Counted from the stretch's first letter, positions 18,049 to 27,796 are shown. The stretch: DNA of 64,000 nucleotides from Caminibacter mediatlanticus TB-2 (GCF_005843985.1 NZ_CP040463.1:541001-605000), one strand, 5' to 3'. Notes: a model not told the origin generated them from the sequence alone. Numbers and translations: made by a program.

Positions 18049-18641
18049 GAGTTAAAATTTGTGGAATTACAAACTATGAAGATGCGAAAATGTGTTGTGA
18101 TGCAGGGGCTGATGCATTAGGATTTGTGTTTTATAAAAATTCGCCAAGATTTATTGGTGGAAGAGATGCAAGAGAAATTATAAAAAAACTTCCTCCATTT
18201 ATTACAAAAGTAGCTCTTTTTGTAAATTTTACCCCTACTCAAATTAATGAAACAATGAAATTTTTAAAAGCAGATATAGCACAACTTCATTTTGATGTGA
18301 ATGATGAGTTTGTAAGTAAGCTTAATTGTAAATATTTAAGAGTAATTAGGGCTAAAAATAAAAATGACATAGAAAAATTTGCAGATGAATATAAATTAGT
18401 TGATGCATATGTAAAAGAGTATGGAGGGAGTGGTAAAAGAGTAGCACTTGAATGGTTTGAAAATAGAGATAATTCTAAAACTATTTTAGCAGGTGGACTT
18501 ACACCTGAGAATGTATTTGAAGTTGGAAGATATGGATTTTATGGGGTTGATGTTAGTAGTGGAGTAGAAGAGTATCCCGGTAAAAAAGATAAAAAAAAGG
18601 TTAGAAAATTTATCGAAGTTGCAAAGTATGGTCTTAGATGA
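18045..18641 (+). CDS. trpF: TrpF: phosphoribosylanthranilate isomerase
   Basis: 198 residues. VKICGIT at the N-terminus carries the catalytic cysteine; GADALGFVFYKNSPR, AQLHF and ILAGGLTPENV, with the phosphate loop GVDVSSGVE, complete the family pattern. Catalyses the Amadori step of tryptophan synthesis. The start overlaps rpe by ATGA. No other trp gene lies in this window. A spacer carrying heptad repeat D follows. Confidence 0.92.
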   Translation: MRVKICGITNYEDAKMCCDAGADALGFVFYKNSPRFIGGRDAREIIKKLPPFITKVALFVNFTPTQINETMKFLKADIAQLHFDVNDEFVSKLNCKYLRVIRAKNKNDIEKFADEYKLVDAYVKEYGGSGKRVALEWFENRDNSKTILAGGLTPENVFEVGRYGFYGVDVSSGVEEYPGKKDKKKVRKFIEVAKYGLR

Positions 18642-18651
18642 GGATAATATT

Positions 18652-18676
18652 AATTGAGAATTGAGAAAATGAATAG
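18652..18676 (+). repeat. Heptanucleotide repeat, copy D
   Basis: AATTGAG/AATTGAG followed by AAAATGAATAG, in the 86-base spacer between trpF and the NFACT gene. Confidence 0.5.
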
Positions 18677-18727
18677 TGTTATCTATTTATATTTACTTAC
18701 ACTAATATACCTTTTTGGAGAAATATA

Positions 18728-20023
18728 ATGAAAGCATTTGTATTAAAAAAGATAGCTGAAAAACTAAAAACTTATAAAATTATAAAAAAAGCTTTTAGAG
18801 TTGATGAGAATTTAATTTTAATTCAGTTTGATAATGATAAATATTATTTTGATTTAACAAAAGGAAGTGGAGATATTTATATAAATATTGACTATCCTCT
18901 CGTTAAAAAATTTAAAGCTCCATTTGATATAGTCCTTGAAAAAAAGTTTACAAAATCAAAACTTTTAGATGTAGTTGCAAAAGAGAGAATTCTTACAATA
19001 ATTGCTCAAAATCAAAATAGATTTAAAAGTGAAATTGTAAAGATTAGATTTGAATTCACAGGAAGATATACAAATGCGATAATTTTAGATGAAGAAGATA
19101 ACATTTTAGAATCTCTAAGACATATTAGTGAGAATATTTCTTCAAGGGTAATAAAACCTGGTATAAAGCTTGAAGAATTACCTTCAATTGAAATTAAAGA
19201 AAAAGAATTTGAAATAGAAGATATTGAAAAATATACACAAGAGCTTTTTAATAAGAAATATCAAAATAGATTAAATCAAAAAAAAGAATCAATTTTAAAT
19301 AAAATTAATAAGAAAATAAAAGAGATAGAAAAAAAATTAAATAGTATTGAAGATGAAGATAAGCTTTTAAACAAAGCTAAAAAATATCAAAATTATGCAG
19401 ATATTTTAATGGCTAATTTATATAAAATTAAACCATATGATAAAGAATTTGTAGGAGAGGATTTTGAAGGAAATAAGGTGGTTATTCCACTTCCTATTCT
19501 TAAAAATATAAATGAAGTTGGAAATTATTATTATAAACTCTCAAAAAAAGCAAAACAAAAAGCAAAAAATTTACACATTGAAAAAGAGCATTTAAACTCT
19601 CAACTTGAATTTTTACAAAATTATAAAAAATTAGTCGAAAATTCAAAAAATATTAGTGATTTAAATACATACCAACCTCCTAAAAAAGAGAAAAAGGAAG
19701 ATGAAAATATTGCTAAATTTTATTTTGATGATTATTTAATTTTAGTTGGTAAAAATGAAAAAGGAAATATAAAACTACTAAAACAGTCAAATGCAAATGA
19801 TTTATGGCTTCATATAAAAAATTATCCTGGCTCTCATGTAATTGTAAAAAATAATAAACTTTCATTAAATGATGATATAATTAAAAAAGCTGCAAAATTT
19901 GCAATTGCTTTTAGTGGAAAAAATGAAGGGGAAGTTGATTATACAAAAAGAAAGTTTGTAAAAATAAAAGAAGGTGCTAATGTTGAGTATGGAAAATACA
20001 GCACTATAAAGGTAAAATTATGA
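18728..20023 (+). CDS. NFACT/RqcH-like protein (annotated fibronectin-binding in relatives)
   Basis: 431 residues. An N-terminal NFACT-N domain is followed by a long coiled coil (~195-320, KKESILNKINKKIKEIEKKL) and an NFACT-R domain (KNEKGNIKLLKQSNANDLWLHIKNYPGSHVIV). DLWLHIKNYPGSHV is the DxWxHxxxxPGSHV signature of RqcH/Rqc2/NEMF proteins, which bind 50S-peptidyl-tRNA in ribosome quality control. The older fibronectin-binding label is probably misleading. It is shorter than RqcH of Firmicutes (~570). The order with the next three genes matches Campylobacter. Confidence 0.78.
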   Translation: MKAFVLKKIAEKLKTYKIIKKAFRVDENLILIQFDNDKYYFDLTKGSGDIYINIDYPLVKKFKAPFDIVLEKKFTKSKLLDVVAKERILTIIAQNQNRFKSEIVKIRFEFTGRYTNAIILDEEDNILESLRHISENISSRVIKPGIKLEELPSIEIKEKEFEIEDIEKYTQELFNKKYQNRLNQKKESILNKINKKIKEIEKKLNSIEDEDKLLNKAKKYQNYADILMANLYKIKPYDKEFVGEDFEGNKVVIPLPILKNINEVGNYYYKLSKKAKQKAKNLHIEKEHLNSQLEFLQNYKKLVENSKNISDLNTYQPPKKEKKEDENIAKFYFDDYLILVGKNEKGNIKLLKQSNANDLWLHIKNYPGSHVIVKNNKLSLNDDIIKKAAKFAIAFSGKNEGEVDYTKRKFVKIKEGANVEYGKYSTIKVKL

Positions 20024-20262
20024 GTCTTATTCATAATATAACTTGGATTAATCAAAATATGCAAATTGTATCAGCAGTAGCTTCAGATTATGTAGCAAGA
20101 GAAGTTGTTAGTAAAGAGTTTCAAAAAGTTTTAAATGAAGAGAAAGAAAGAAAAGTTGAGGAAATTAAAGAAGTAGAAAAAATAGAAGAGATATTACCAG
20201 ATGATGATGAAAAAAGAATAATAGAGAAAGATGCGCAAAAACATATAGATATAAAGGCATAA
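20020..20262 (+). CDS. Small conserved coiled-coil protein
   Basis: 80 residues. The N-terminus (MSLIHNITWINQNMQIVSAVASDYVAR) is hydrophobic-amphipathic, and the C-terminal half is highly charged (EEKERKVEEIKEVEKIEEI). ATG overlaps the NFACT stop by four bases, and cdsA follows one base after its stop. A small gene at this spot, between NFACT and cdsA, also occurs in Campylobacter. Function unknown. Confidence 0.65.
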   Translation: MSLIHNITWINQNMQIVSAVASDYVAREVVSKEFQKVLNEEKERKVEEIKEVEKIEEILPDDDEKRIIEKDAQKHIDIKA

Positions 20263-20263
20263 A

Positions 20264-21010
20264 ATGAGAGAAAGAGTTATTACAAGTATTGCATTAATTG
20301 GAGTAATTTTATTAATTGGGATAGTAGATAATCGTTTTTTAACTTCACTTATTGTCTCTATAATTGCAATAATAGGAATGTTTGAGTCTAAGAAATTATT
20401 TGAAGTTGATGATGATAATGTATTTTATTTTTTATCATTTATGGCAATTTTGTCTATTTTTATAAATCCAATTTTAATTGGAGTAGTTAGTGTTTTATCA
20501 GTTGCTGGATATATTGCTTTTTATCAAAAAGATATTAACTTAATTTCACTTTCTTTATATCCACTATTACCACTTTTGATTTTGCTTGATTTATATTTAA
20601 AAACTTCAATGGCAATGATAGGATGGTTAGTTGTAATTGTAGCTTTAACAGATTCTTTTGCTTATTTAGTTGGTAAAAATTTTGCAAGAAAGTTTTTTAA
20701 TAAAGGATTTTGTAAAACATCTCCTAATAAGTCATTAGAAGGTGTAATTGGAGGAGTGTTAATTGGTACTATTTTAGGAAGTATAGTTGGACTTATATTT
20801 TTTAATTTTGTGAATAGTTTTATAATTGCATTTAGTGTAAGTGTGGCAAGTATTTTTGGAGATTTATTTGAGAGTTACTTAAAAAGAAGAGTTGGAGTTA
20901 AAGATAGTGGTAACATCTTACCAGGTCATGGAGGAGTGCTTGATAGAATTGATGGATATTTATTTGCAGCGCCTCTTATGTGGGCAATTATTGAAGCAAT
21001 AGGAAAATAA
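20264..21010 (+). CDS. cdsA: CdsA: phosphatidate cytidylyltransferase
   Basis: 248 residues, an integral membrane enzyme that makes CDP-diacylglycerol for phospholipid synthesis. About seven hydrophobic helices; the C-terminal signature includes KRRVGVKDSGNILPGHGGVLDR followed by IDG, the CdsA motif with catalytic aspartates. It abuts dxr with shared base 21010 (TAATGA). Confidence 0.92.
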   Translation: MRERVITSIALIGVILLIGIVDNRFLTSLIVSIIAIIGMFESKKLFEVDDDNVFYFLSFMAILSIFINPILIGVVSVLSVAGYIAFYQKDINLISLSLYPLLPLLILLDLYLKTSMAMIGWLVVIVALTDSFAYLVGKNFARKFFNKGFCKTSPNKSLEGVIGGVLIGTILGSIVGLIFFNFVNSFIIAFSVSVASIFGDLFESYLKRRVGVKDSGNILPGHGGVLDRIDGYLFAAPLMWAIIEAIGK

Positions 21011-22116
21011 TGATAGTTTTAGGCTCTACTGGAAGTATAGGAGTAAATACATTAGAAATTGCTAAGAAGTTTAATTTAGAAATAGAAGGATTAGTTGCTG
21101 GGAATAATTATGAGCTTCTAAATAAACAGATAAAAGAATATAATCCAAAATATGTTGTTGTAAAAGATAAAGAGACTGCAAAAAAAGTTGATTTTAAAAA
21201 TGTAAAATATGGAGAAGAAGCAATACTTGAAGTTATAGAAAACTCAAAAAGTAAAATAGTAGTAAATGCCTTAGTAGGAGAGGCTGGACTAAAACCTACT
21301 TTAAAAGCACAAGAGTGTAATAAAAAAATAGCCTTAGCTAATAAAGAATCTCTTGTAATTGCTGGAAAGTTTATAGATATTTCTAAAATTACTCCAATTG
21401 ATAGTGAGCATTTTGGACTTTGGTATTTATTAAATGGAAAATGGAGAATTGAGAATGGAGAATTAAATAATAAATTAAAAAAACTTTATATAACAGCAAG
21501 TGGAGGGGCTTTGAGAGATTGGGAGTTAGAAAAAATAAAAAATGCAACACTCGAAGAAGTGTTAAAACATCCTAATTGGTGTATGGGGGTTAAAATTACA
21601 ATAGATTCAGCTACAATGGTAAATAAACTATTTGAACTACTTGAAGCAAGATGGCTTTTTAATACTAAAAATATTGATGCTTTTATTGAAACAAAATCAA
21701 TTATTCACGCACTTGTTGAATGGGTTGATGGAAGCACAACAGCTCATATATCAAAAACTGATATGAAACTTCCAATTGCATTTGCTTTATTAAATGAAGT
21801 TAAAGAAGAGATATTAAAACCTGTTGATTTAGTTGAGGTTGGAAGTTTAGAATTTAGAAAAATTGATATAAAAAGATATCCTATGTGGAGGATAAAAGAA
21901 CTTTTACTGGAAAATCCAGATTTAGGAGTTGTAGTTAATACTTCTAATGAATATGCTATAAATAAATTTCTTAATAAAGTGATTAGTTTTGGTGATATAA
22001 GCAGTATTATTTTAAAATGTATCGAAAAGTTTAATAAAATAAAAATAAATAATATTGAAGATATTTTTGAAATTAAAAATGAAATAAAGGCTTTTTGTGA
22101 GAGTGATATTATTTGA
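21010..22116 (+). CDS. dxr: Dxr: 1-deoxy-D-xylulose 5-phosphate reductoisomerase
   Basis: 368 residues. NADPH-binding GSTGSIG at 5-11, ANKESLV, PIDSEHFG with metal ligands, ITASGGALR and KHPNWxMG/KITIDSATM are all in place, so the enzyme of the MEP isoprenoid pathway looks functional. Residues ~142-153 (NGKWRIENGELN) are encoded by a block of five heptad repeats (21433-21467) inserted between PIDSEH and the ITASGG strand. The frame is preserved and the site corresponds to a loop of variable length. Confidence 0.92.
   Translation: MIVLGSTGSIGVNTLEIAKKFNLEIEGLVAGNNYELLNKQIKEYNPKYVVVKDKETAKKVDFKNVKYGEEAILEVIENSKSKIVVNALVGEAGLKPTLKAQECNKKIALANKESLVIAGKFIDISKITPIDSEHFGLWYLLNGKWRIENGELNNKLKKLYITASGGALRDWELEKIKNATLEEVLKHPNWCMGVKITIDSATMVNKLFELLEARWLFNTKNIDAFIETKSIIHALVEWVDGSTTAHISKTDMKLPIAFALLNEVKEEILKPVDLVEVGSLEFRKIDIKRYPMWRIKELLLENPDLGVVVNTSNEYAINKFLNKVISFGDISSIILKCIEKFNKIKINNIEDIFEIKNEIKAFCESDII
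21433..21467 (+). repeat. Heptanucleotide repeat, copy E, inside dxr
   Basis: Five contiguous heptads: AATGGAA, AATGGAG, AATTGAG, AATGGAG, AATTAAA. This is the cleanest copy in the window, and it lies wholly inside the dxr reading frame. Confidence 0.8.
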
Positions 22117-22756
22117 TTTAGATGGGACTTTGATTGATTCAACTGAGGCTATTTTAGATAGTTTTAGATTTACTTTTGAGAAATTTGATAACAAATATCC
22201 AGGAGATAATGAGGTTAAAAAGTTAATTGGACTTCCACTTGATATTATGTTTAAAAAACTTGGAATTGAAAGTAATATAGAAGAGTATGTTAACACATAT
22301 AAAAATAGATATAGAATTATCTCAAAAGAAAAAACAAAGCTTTTGCCACATAGCATAGAAGCTATAAAAGAAGCAAAAAAATTTGCAAGACTTGGAGTTG
22401 TTACTACTAAAACTGCTCTTTACTCAAAAGAACTTTTAAAACATTTTGGATTGATGGATTATTTTGAAGTGTTAATTGGAAGAGAAGATGTAGAAAATCC
22501 AAAGCCTCATCCTGAGCCTATTTTAAAAGCAATTCATTTAATGAATGCAAATAAAGAGGCTACTTGGATGATAGGGGATACTTGTCTTGATATGGTTAGT
22601 GCAAAAGAAGCAGAGATTAAATATATTGGTGTTAAATTTGAGTATGAAAATGATGAAAATTTTAAAAAATGTGCCGAAATTATTAAAGAAAATGTTTTAG
22701 ATGCAGTTTTATATATAAAGCAGTTAGAATTTTTTCCAAAAATCTCTGCTAAATAG
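22097..22756 (+). CDS. HAD-superfamily phosphatase (Gph/PpaX-like)
   Basis: 219 residues. LFDLDGTLIDS with the nucleophile aspartate, VVTTK (motif II), KPHPEPI with motif III lysine, and IGDTCLDMVSA (motif IV) give a complete HAD hydrolase of the phosphoglycolate/pyrophosphatase type. Starts at GTG 22097 (or GTG 22103), overlapping dxr by 20 bases. The 3' end overlaps the convergent trkH gene by 33 bases, so the last ~11 codons of each are antisense to one another. Substrate not deducible. Confidence 0.8.
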   Translation: MRVILFDLDGTLIDSTEAILDSFRFTFEKFDNKYPGDNEVKKLIGLPLDIMFKKLGIESNIEEYVNTYKNRYRIISKEKTKLLPHSIEAIKEAKKFARLGVVTTKTALYSKELLKHFGLMDYFEVLIGREDVENPKPHPEPILKAIHLMNANKEATWMIGDTCLDMVSAKEAEIKYIGVKFEYENDENFKKCAEIIKENVLDAVLYIKQLEFFPKISAK

Positions 22757-24178
22757 TAGTAAAAAAGTATAAAATTCAAGTCTTCCTATAATCATTCCAA
22801 TTGATAAAATAATTTTTTGGGTATTACTAAAAAATGAAAAATTATCAACTGGACCTACGTGTCCAAAACCTGGTCCAATATTTCCTACACATGCTATTGC
22901 TGCACTAATAGATGTTAGGGCATCGTAATTATTTGCAAATAAATATAAGCTAATAAATGTTACTGTTAATAGGTATAAAAAAATAAAAGCACTTACATTA
23001 TTTATAATATTTTCTGGAATTTTTTTGTTATCAATTTTTATGGAAGTTATAACGTATGGAGATAGAATTTTTTTTATTTGAGCTTTCAAATTTTTAAACA
23101 TTACAATATATCTTATTACTTTAATGCCTCCTGCTGTACTACCTGCATTACCTCCAATTAACATTGCAATAATTATTAGTGAGATGGCTGCTTGACCCCA
23201 TGTTGAGTAGTCGACTGTTGCAAATCCTGTTGTTGTTAAAATAGAGCTTATTGTAAAAAAACCATTAGTAATAGCAAAAAACAAAGAGTCATTTGAGGAT
23301 ATAAAATGAATTAAACTAACACCTAAACTAAGGATTATTATTAAATAAATATACCACTTCACTTCTTCACTTTTGTACCCTGAAAAATCACCTTTTAATA
23401 TTTTTATATGAGCAATAAAGTTTATTCCAGATAAAATCATAAAAATAGTTGTAGTCCATAAAATATAATAATTATTAACCCAATATCCAAGTGATTCATT
23501 TTTAGTAGAAAATCCACCGGTTGAGATTGTTGCAAATGCATGATTTATTGCATCAAATAAATTCATTCCTTCTATTTTTAATAATATTAAGTCTAATATT
23601 GTCAAAAGTATATAAACACCCCATAACTTTAATGCAGTATGTTTTAATTTAGGAGTTATTTTTTCAATTGTAATTCCTGTGGATTCTGATTTAAAAAGAG
23701 TAAGAGTGCCTGTTGGGTTTATAATACTTAATAGTCCTGTACTTAGTACTATTATTCCCATACCTCCAATCCAATGCATTGTACTTCTGAGGATTAATAT
23801 TGTTTTTGGTAAATCAGAAATATTATTATAGATTGTAGCTCCTGTTGTTGTAAATCCACTTATACTTTCAAAAAAAGCATCATAAAAGTTTATATTAGTA
23901 AGTAACATAAGAGGGATTGCGCCTAAAATTCCAAGCATAATCCATACAATATTAACACTAAGTATTGCATCTTTTGAATGCATCTTAATTTTATGATTTT
24001 TAAGTAAGAATAAAATTATGGAAAATAATGAAATAGAAATTAATTCATAATAAATAAAACCTTTGATATTTTCTTCATAAATTATTCCAGTAATAAGAGG
24101 AATTAGAAAGAAAATATTAACAAATATCCCAATCAAACTTAAAAATTTAATTATATTTTTTATAGATTTTCTATCCAT
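22724..24178 (-). CDS. trkH: TrkH/KtrB-type potassium transporter
   Basis: 484 residues with four repeats of the M1-P-M2 type and selectivity-filter-like segments (ESISGFTTTGAT, ATISTGGFST, TTTGFATVD, CVGNIGPGFG). This is the membrane subunit of a K+ uptake system, gated by TrkA. The start overlaps trkA by 19 bases, so the two are co-translated. The C-terminal end overlaps a HAD gene on the other strand. Confidence 0.88.
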   Translation of the reverse strand: MDRKSIKNIIKFLSLIGIFVNIFFLIPLITGIIYEENIKGFIYYELISISLFSIILFLLKNHKIKMHSKDAILSVNIVWIMLGILGAIPLMLLTNINFYDAFFESISGFTTTGATIYNNISDLPKTILILRSTMHWIGGMGIIVLSTGLLSIINPTGTLTLFKSESTGITIEKITPKLKHTALKLWGVYILLTILDLILLKIEGMNLFDAINHAFATISTGGFSTKNESLGYWVNNYYILWTTTIFMILSGINFIAHIKILKGDFSGYKSEEVKWYIYLIIILSLGVSLIHFISSNDSLFFAITNGFFTISSILTTTGFATVDYSTWGQAAISLIIIAMLIGGNAGSTAGGIKVIRYIVMFKNLKAQIKKILSPYVITSIKIDNKKIPENIINNVSAFIFLYLLTVTFISLYLFANNYDALTSISAAIACVGNIGPGFGHVGPVDNFSFFSNTQKIILSIGMIIGRLEFYTFLLLFSRDFWKKF

Positions 24179-25434
24179 GTTTTGTTTCCTGAAAAATTAA
24201 ATTCTATGATAATATCTTCAGGCATTACTTCTATTTTTTTCGTTATTTCTATAATAACATTGTTTCTTATTAATAAAACTTTTGCATACTCTTTTGGAGG
24301 AGTGATTTTTTGTTGTTTAATTATTTTTTTTATAAATATTTTTCCTTGAGCTCCTAAAAAAAATCGTTCATAAATAAGCATTTGAGAATCAATTTCTTCT
24401 AAAACTTCATAAAAAGTAGCAATTTTTGGACCTCTAATTGTAGATAGTTTTAATGAATGCATTATTTTATAATAATTAAAATTATTATTAATTGTGATTA
24501 CTTTTTTTATTCCAATATTTTTTGCAATTAATGATTTTATAATATTCTCTTCATCATGAAAATATGCTGTAATTACTATATCACTATTTGAGATTGTATT
24601 AGAGAGAATTTCTAAATCTTCATAAGAAATGTTTAATATCTCTATCTCATCATTTAAAAATTCTGCTGCTTCTTTTGCTAAGGTATTGTCTTTTTCTATT
24701 ATTTTTACTTGTATATCCATCTCAGATAAATTTTTAGCTATTGTAGTACCTAATATATTACCTCCAAAAATTGTAACAGCTTGGATTGACAATGGAGAAA
24801 TGGTGTCTATTTGAGAAGCAATTTTTTTTATTTCATTTAAATCTCCAAAAATATAAATTAAATCATTATCTTTAATTTCCATATTTTCATTATAAAATAT
24901 GAATTTATTATCTCTTTCAATTCCTATAATATTTATTTTTTCACTATTAATTAGCGTTGTAAGTGTTGGATTTTTTGCATAAATAGATACTAAAACAAAC
25001 TCGGTTAAGGGTATTTGTTTAATATTATTAGCTTTTGGGCATTCCATTAATTGTGAAATAGCCCCAGCACATATTGTATATGGAAAAATAAGTCTTGCGT
25101 TTACTATTTTATATAGAGGAGAGCTTATATAAAGGGTGTTTTTAATTCTAAGTATTGAGTGTTTAATTTTTATTTTTTGTTTTAATAATTGGTCTGATAT
25201 AATATTTATTTCATCAATATTTGTAACATTAACTAAATAATCATACTCTTCTTCCAATAAATGAAAAATAGAAGAATTTCTTACATCTTTATTTATACAT
25301 AATACATCAATAGTTTCAGTAATTTTTTCTAATGCCTTTTCGTTTTTATCAATTATGGTTACATTATGATTTTTACTTAATGTTTTTGCAAGAAAATAAC
25401 CAACTTTTCCGGCTCCAACTATTAATATATCCAT
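24160..25434 (-). CDS. trkA: TrkA: NAD-binding regulatory subunit of potassium uptake
   Basis: 424 residues with two RCK halves. The first Rossmann motif, IVGAGKVGYFLA, starts at residue 4 and is complete. The second half begins near residue 220 (VTIFGGNILGTTIA), where the last glycines are partly changed. TrkA_C-like segments follow each half. It binds the cytoplasmic face of TrkH and gates it by nucleotide binding. Leads the trkAH operon, divergent from porC. Confidence 0.87.
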   Translation of the reverse strand: MDILIVGAGKVGYFLAKTLSKNHNVTIIDKNEKALEKITETIDVLCINKDVRNSSIFHLLEEEYDYLVNVTNIDEINIISDQLLKQKIKIKHSILRIKNTLYISSPLYKIVNARLIFPYTICAGAISQLMECPKANNIKQIPLTEFVLVSIYAKNPTLTTLINSEKINIIGIERDNKFIFYNENMEIKDNDLIYIFGDLNEIKKIASQIDTISPLSIQAVTIFGGNILGTTIAKNLSEMDIQVKIIEKDNTLAKEAAEFLNDEIEILNISYEDLEILSNTISNSDIVITAYFHDEENIIKSLIAKNIGIKKVITINNNFNYYKIMHSLKLSTIRGPKIATFYEVLEEIDSQMLIYERFFLGAQGKIFIKKIIKQQKITPPKEYAKVLLIRNNVIIEITKKIEVMPEDIIIEFNFSGNKTWIENL

Positions 25435-25590
25435 ATTAATTCTTCTTTTTTAATAATTATAACTTAAAATTACAAAATGTTACATGTTTTATAAGTTTTT
25501 CTATTTTTATTTTAAATAAGAGAAAAATTATGCTATATTAATAATACTTTAAGTAGAGTTTAGATAAAATAAACAAAAAAAAGGATAAAT

Positions 25591-26148
25591 ATGTTACAAA
25601 TTAGATGGCACTCTCGTGCAGGGCAAGGAGCTGTAACAGGAGCAAAAGCATTAGCTGATGTTATGGCAAGGACTGGTAAATATGTTCAAGCATATTCTGT
25701 ATATGGGGCTGAAAAAAGAGGTGCTCCTATGACAGCATATGATAAAATTGATGATAAACCAATTTTAGACCATTCAAAGTGGATGGCACCAGATTATGTT
25801 TTAGTTATTGACCCATCATTAGTATTTAGTGAAGAAATTGTAGATAATACTCATGATGATACTATTTTTATAGTAACAACTCATTTAGATAAAGATGACC
25901 TCTTAGCAGTAGCAAAACATCTTCAAGGAAAAAAAGTATATATTATTGATGCTATTAAAATTTCACAAGAAGAAATTGGAAGAGCAATTCCAAATACACC
26001 TATGCTTGGAGCATTTATAAAAGTTAGTGGAATTATTCCATTTGAAGATTTTTTAGTTTCAATTGAAGATATTCTTTCAAAATTCCCTCAAAAAATTATT
26101 GAAGGAAATTTAAGAGCAATTAAAAGAGCATACGAAGAAGTAAAATAA
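25591..26148 (+). CDS. porC: Pyruvate:ferredoxin oxidoreductase, gamma subunit
   Basis: 185 residues; IRWHSRAGQGAVTGAKALAD is the gamma-subunit signature. First of four genes (gamma, delta, alpha, beta) spaced ~10 bases apart, the four-subunit archaeal/thermophile-type PFOR. In autotrophic Campylobacterota the enzyme carboxylates acetyl-CoA to pyruvate downstream of the reductive TCA cycle; direction here is inferred. The 156-base upstream region has AT-rich -10 candidates (TATATT ~25533, TAAAAT ~25565). Confidence 0.92.
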   Translation: MLQIRWHSRAGQGAVTGAKALADVMARTGKYVQAYSVYGAEKRGAPMTAYDKIDDKPILDHSKWMAPDYVLVIDPSLVFSEEIVDNTHDDTIFIVTTHLDKDDLLAVAKHLQGKKVYIIDAIKISQEEIGRAIPNTPMLGAFIKVSGIIPFEDFLVSIEDILSKFPQKIIEGNLRAIKRAYEEVK

Positions 26149-26157
26149 GGAGAAATT

Positions 26158-26556
26158 ATGGCTACACCAAAAGAAATGTTAACAACATGGGATGAAGTTC
26201 AATTTGGAGCAGTATTACCTGCATTTGAAGACCCAGAACATAAAAAAAGAAGTAAATTTCATTCATATAACTATACAGTTGCAGATTGGAGAGTTGAAAA
26301 ACCTGTTTTTAATAGAGAACTTTGTATAGATTGTGATTTTTGTTGGGTAAGTTGTCCTGATAGCTGTTTTTTAGTAGAAGAAGTACTAAATAAAAGAGGA
26401 AAAAAACAAGCAAAAATAGTTGGTATAAATTATAATTTATGTAAAGGTTGTGCAGTTTGTGTAGAAGTTTGTCCTACACCTATAAAATCACTTTTAATGT
26501 TTCCTGAGTATATGGATAATGAAGAAGCATTAAAACAATGGCCTAAAAAAGATTAA
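26158..26556 (+). CDS. porD: Pyruvate:ferredoxin oxidoreductase, delta (ferredoxin-like) subunit
   Basis: 132 residues with two 4Fe-4S motifs: CIDCDFCWVSCPDSC and CKGCAVCVEVCPTP. The ~50-residue N-terminal extension before the clusters is typical of the PorD subunit in this phylum. It carries electrons between the TPP site and external ferredoxin. A clear AAGGAG precedes ATG. Confidence 0.92.
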   Translation: MATPKEMLTTWDEVQFGAVLPAFEDPEHKKRSKFHSYNYTVADWRVEKPVFNRELCIDCDFCWVSCPDSCFLVEEVLNKRGKKQAKIVGINYNLCKGCAVCVEVCPTPIKSLLMFPEYMDNEEALKQWPKKD

Positions 26557-26566
26557 AGGAATAGTT

Positions 26567-27787
26567 ATGGCGTTAAAATATGAATTAAAACAAAAAGAAG
26601 TTTGGGATGGGAATATGGCAGCTGCTCATGCGTTGCGTCAAGCACAAGTAGATGTAGTAGCAGCTTATCCTATTACTCCATCAACTCCAATTGTTCAAAA
26701 TTATTCACAATTTTTAGCAGATGGATATGTAGATGGTGAGTTTGTTATGGTTGAGTCTGAACACTCTGCAATGAGTGCTTGTGTTGGTGCTGCTGCGGCT
26801 GGTGGTAGAGTTGCAACTGCAACATCAAGCCAAGGTTATGCTTTAATGGTAGAAGTTTTATATCAAGCAAGCGGTATGAGACTTCCAATTGTTATGACAG
26901 TTGTAAATAGAGCATTAGCATCTCCACTTAATATTCACGGAGACCACTCTGATATGTATCTTGGAAGAGATGCTGGTTGGATTCATTTAGTTGCAAACAA
27001 CCCGCAAGAAGCATATGATTTAACTTTATGTGCATTTAGAATCGGAGAAGATGAGAGAGTTAGACTTCCAGTTACAACAAATCAAGATGGATTTTTAGTA
27101 TCACACACTGCACAGGTAGTCGAACCTCTTCAAGATGAAGATGCATATAAATTTGTTGGTGAATATAAAGCTAAAAATCCTATGCTTGATACAAAAAATC
27201 CTGTAACATATGGTGCTCAAACGGAAGAAGAGTGGCATTTTGAACATAAAGCAAATCAACATAAAGCTTTAATGGAATCACCAAAAGTTGTAAAAGAAGT
27301 TTTTGATGAGTTTGAAAAACTTACTGGAAGAAAATATAATTTAGTTGAAAGTTATAAAATTGAAGATGCTGATGTAGCATTAGTATTAATGGGAAGTGCT
27401 TATGAAACTGCAATCTTAGCAGTTGATAAAGCAAGAGAAGAAGGTATTAAAGTAGGTCTTGTCATGCCAAGAATGTTTAGACCATTCCCATATAATGAAT
27501 TAGCTGAAAAACTAAAAAATGTAAAAGCAATTGCTGCACTTGATAGAAGCGCTCCTATGGGAACAACAGGTGCATTATATAATGAAACAGCAGGTGCACT
27601 TATGGCAAATGGATATGGAGACAAAATTATTACAAATTATATTTATGGTCTTGGTGGCAGAGATACTACTGTTGAACATATTTTAGAGGTTATTAGAGAA
27701 ACAAATGAAAATGCAAAAGCTGGAAAAAGAGTAACTGACTTACAAGGTTTCATAAACCTTAGAGGTCCTAAGTTATCATTTAATTAA
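26567..27787 (+). CDS. porA: Pyruvate:ferredoxin oxidoreductase, alpha subunit
   Basis: 406 residues. GNMAAAHALRQAQVDVVAAYPITPSTP is the PorA opening; VMVESEHSAMSACVGAAAAGGR and TATSSQGYALM follow. The C-terminal third resembles the transketolase C-domain (DRSAPMGTTGALYNE). Conserved pyruvate-contacting residues appear intact. Usual length for four-subunit enzymes. Confidence 0.93.
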   Translation: MALKYELKQKEVWDGNMAAAHALRQAQVDVVAAYPITPSTPIVQNYSQFLADGYVDGEFVMVESEHSAMSACVGAAAAGGRVATATSSQGYALMVEVLYQASGMRLPIVMTVVNRALASPLNIHGDHSDMYLGRDAGWIHLVANNPQEAYDLTLCAFRIGEDERVRLPVTTNQDGFLVSHTAQVVEPLQDEDAYKFVGEYKAKNPMLDTKNPVTYGAQTEEEWHFEHKANQHKALMESPKVVKEVFDEFEKLTGRKYNLVESYKIEDADVALVLMGSAYETAILAVDKAREEGIKVGLVMPRMFRPFPYNELAEKLKNVKAIAALDRSAPMGTTGALYNETAGALMANGYGDKIITNYIYGLGGRDTTVEHILEVIRETNENAKAGKRVTDLQGFINLRGPKLSFN

Positions 27788-27796
27788 GGAGTTTTT

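Noticed and set aside
22012-22356. Minus-strand ORF across the dxr/HAD junction
   Set aside because: Both plus-strand genes carry complete family motifs there; the ORF has none.
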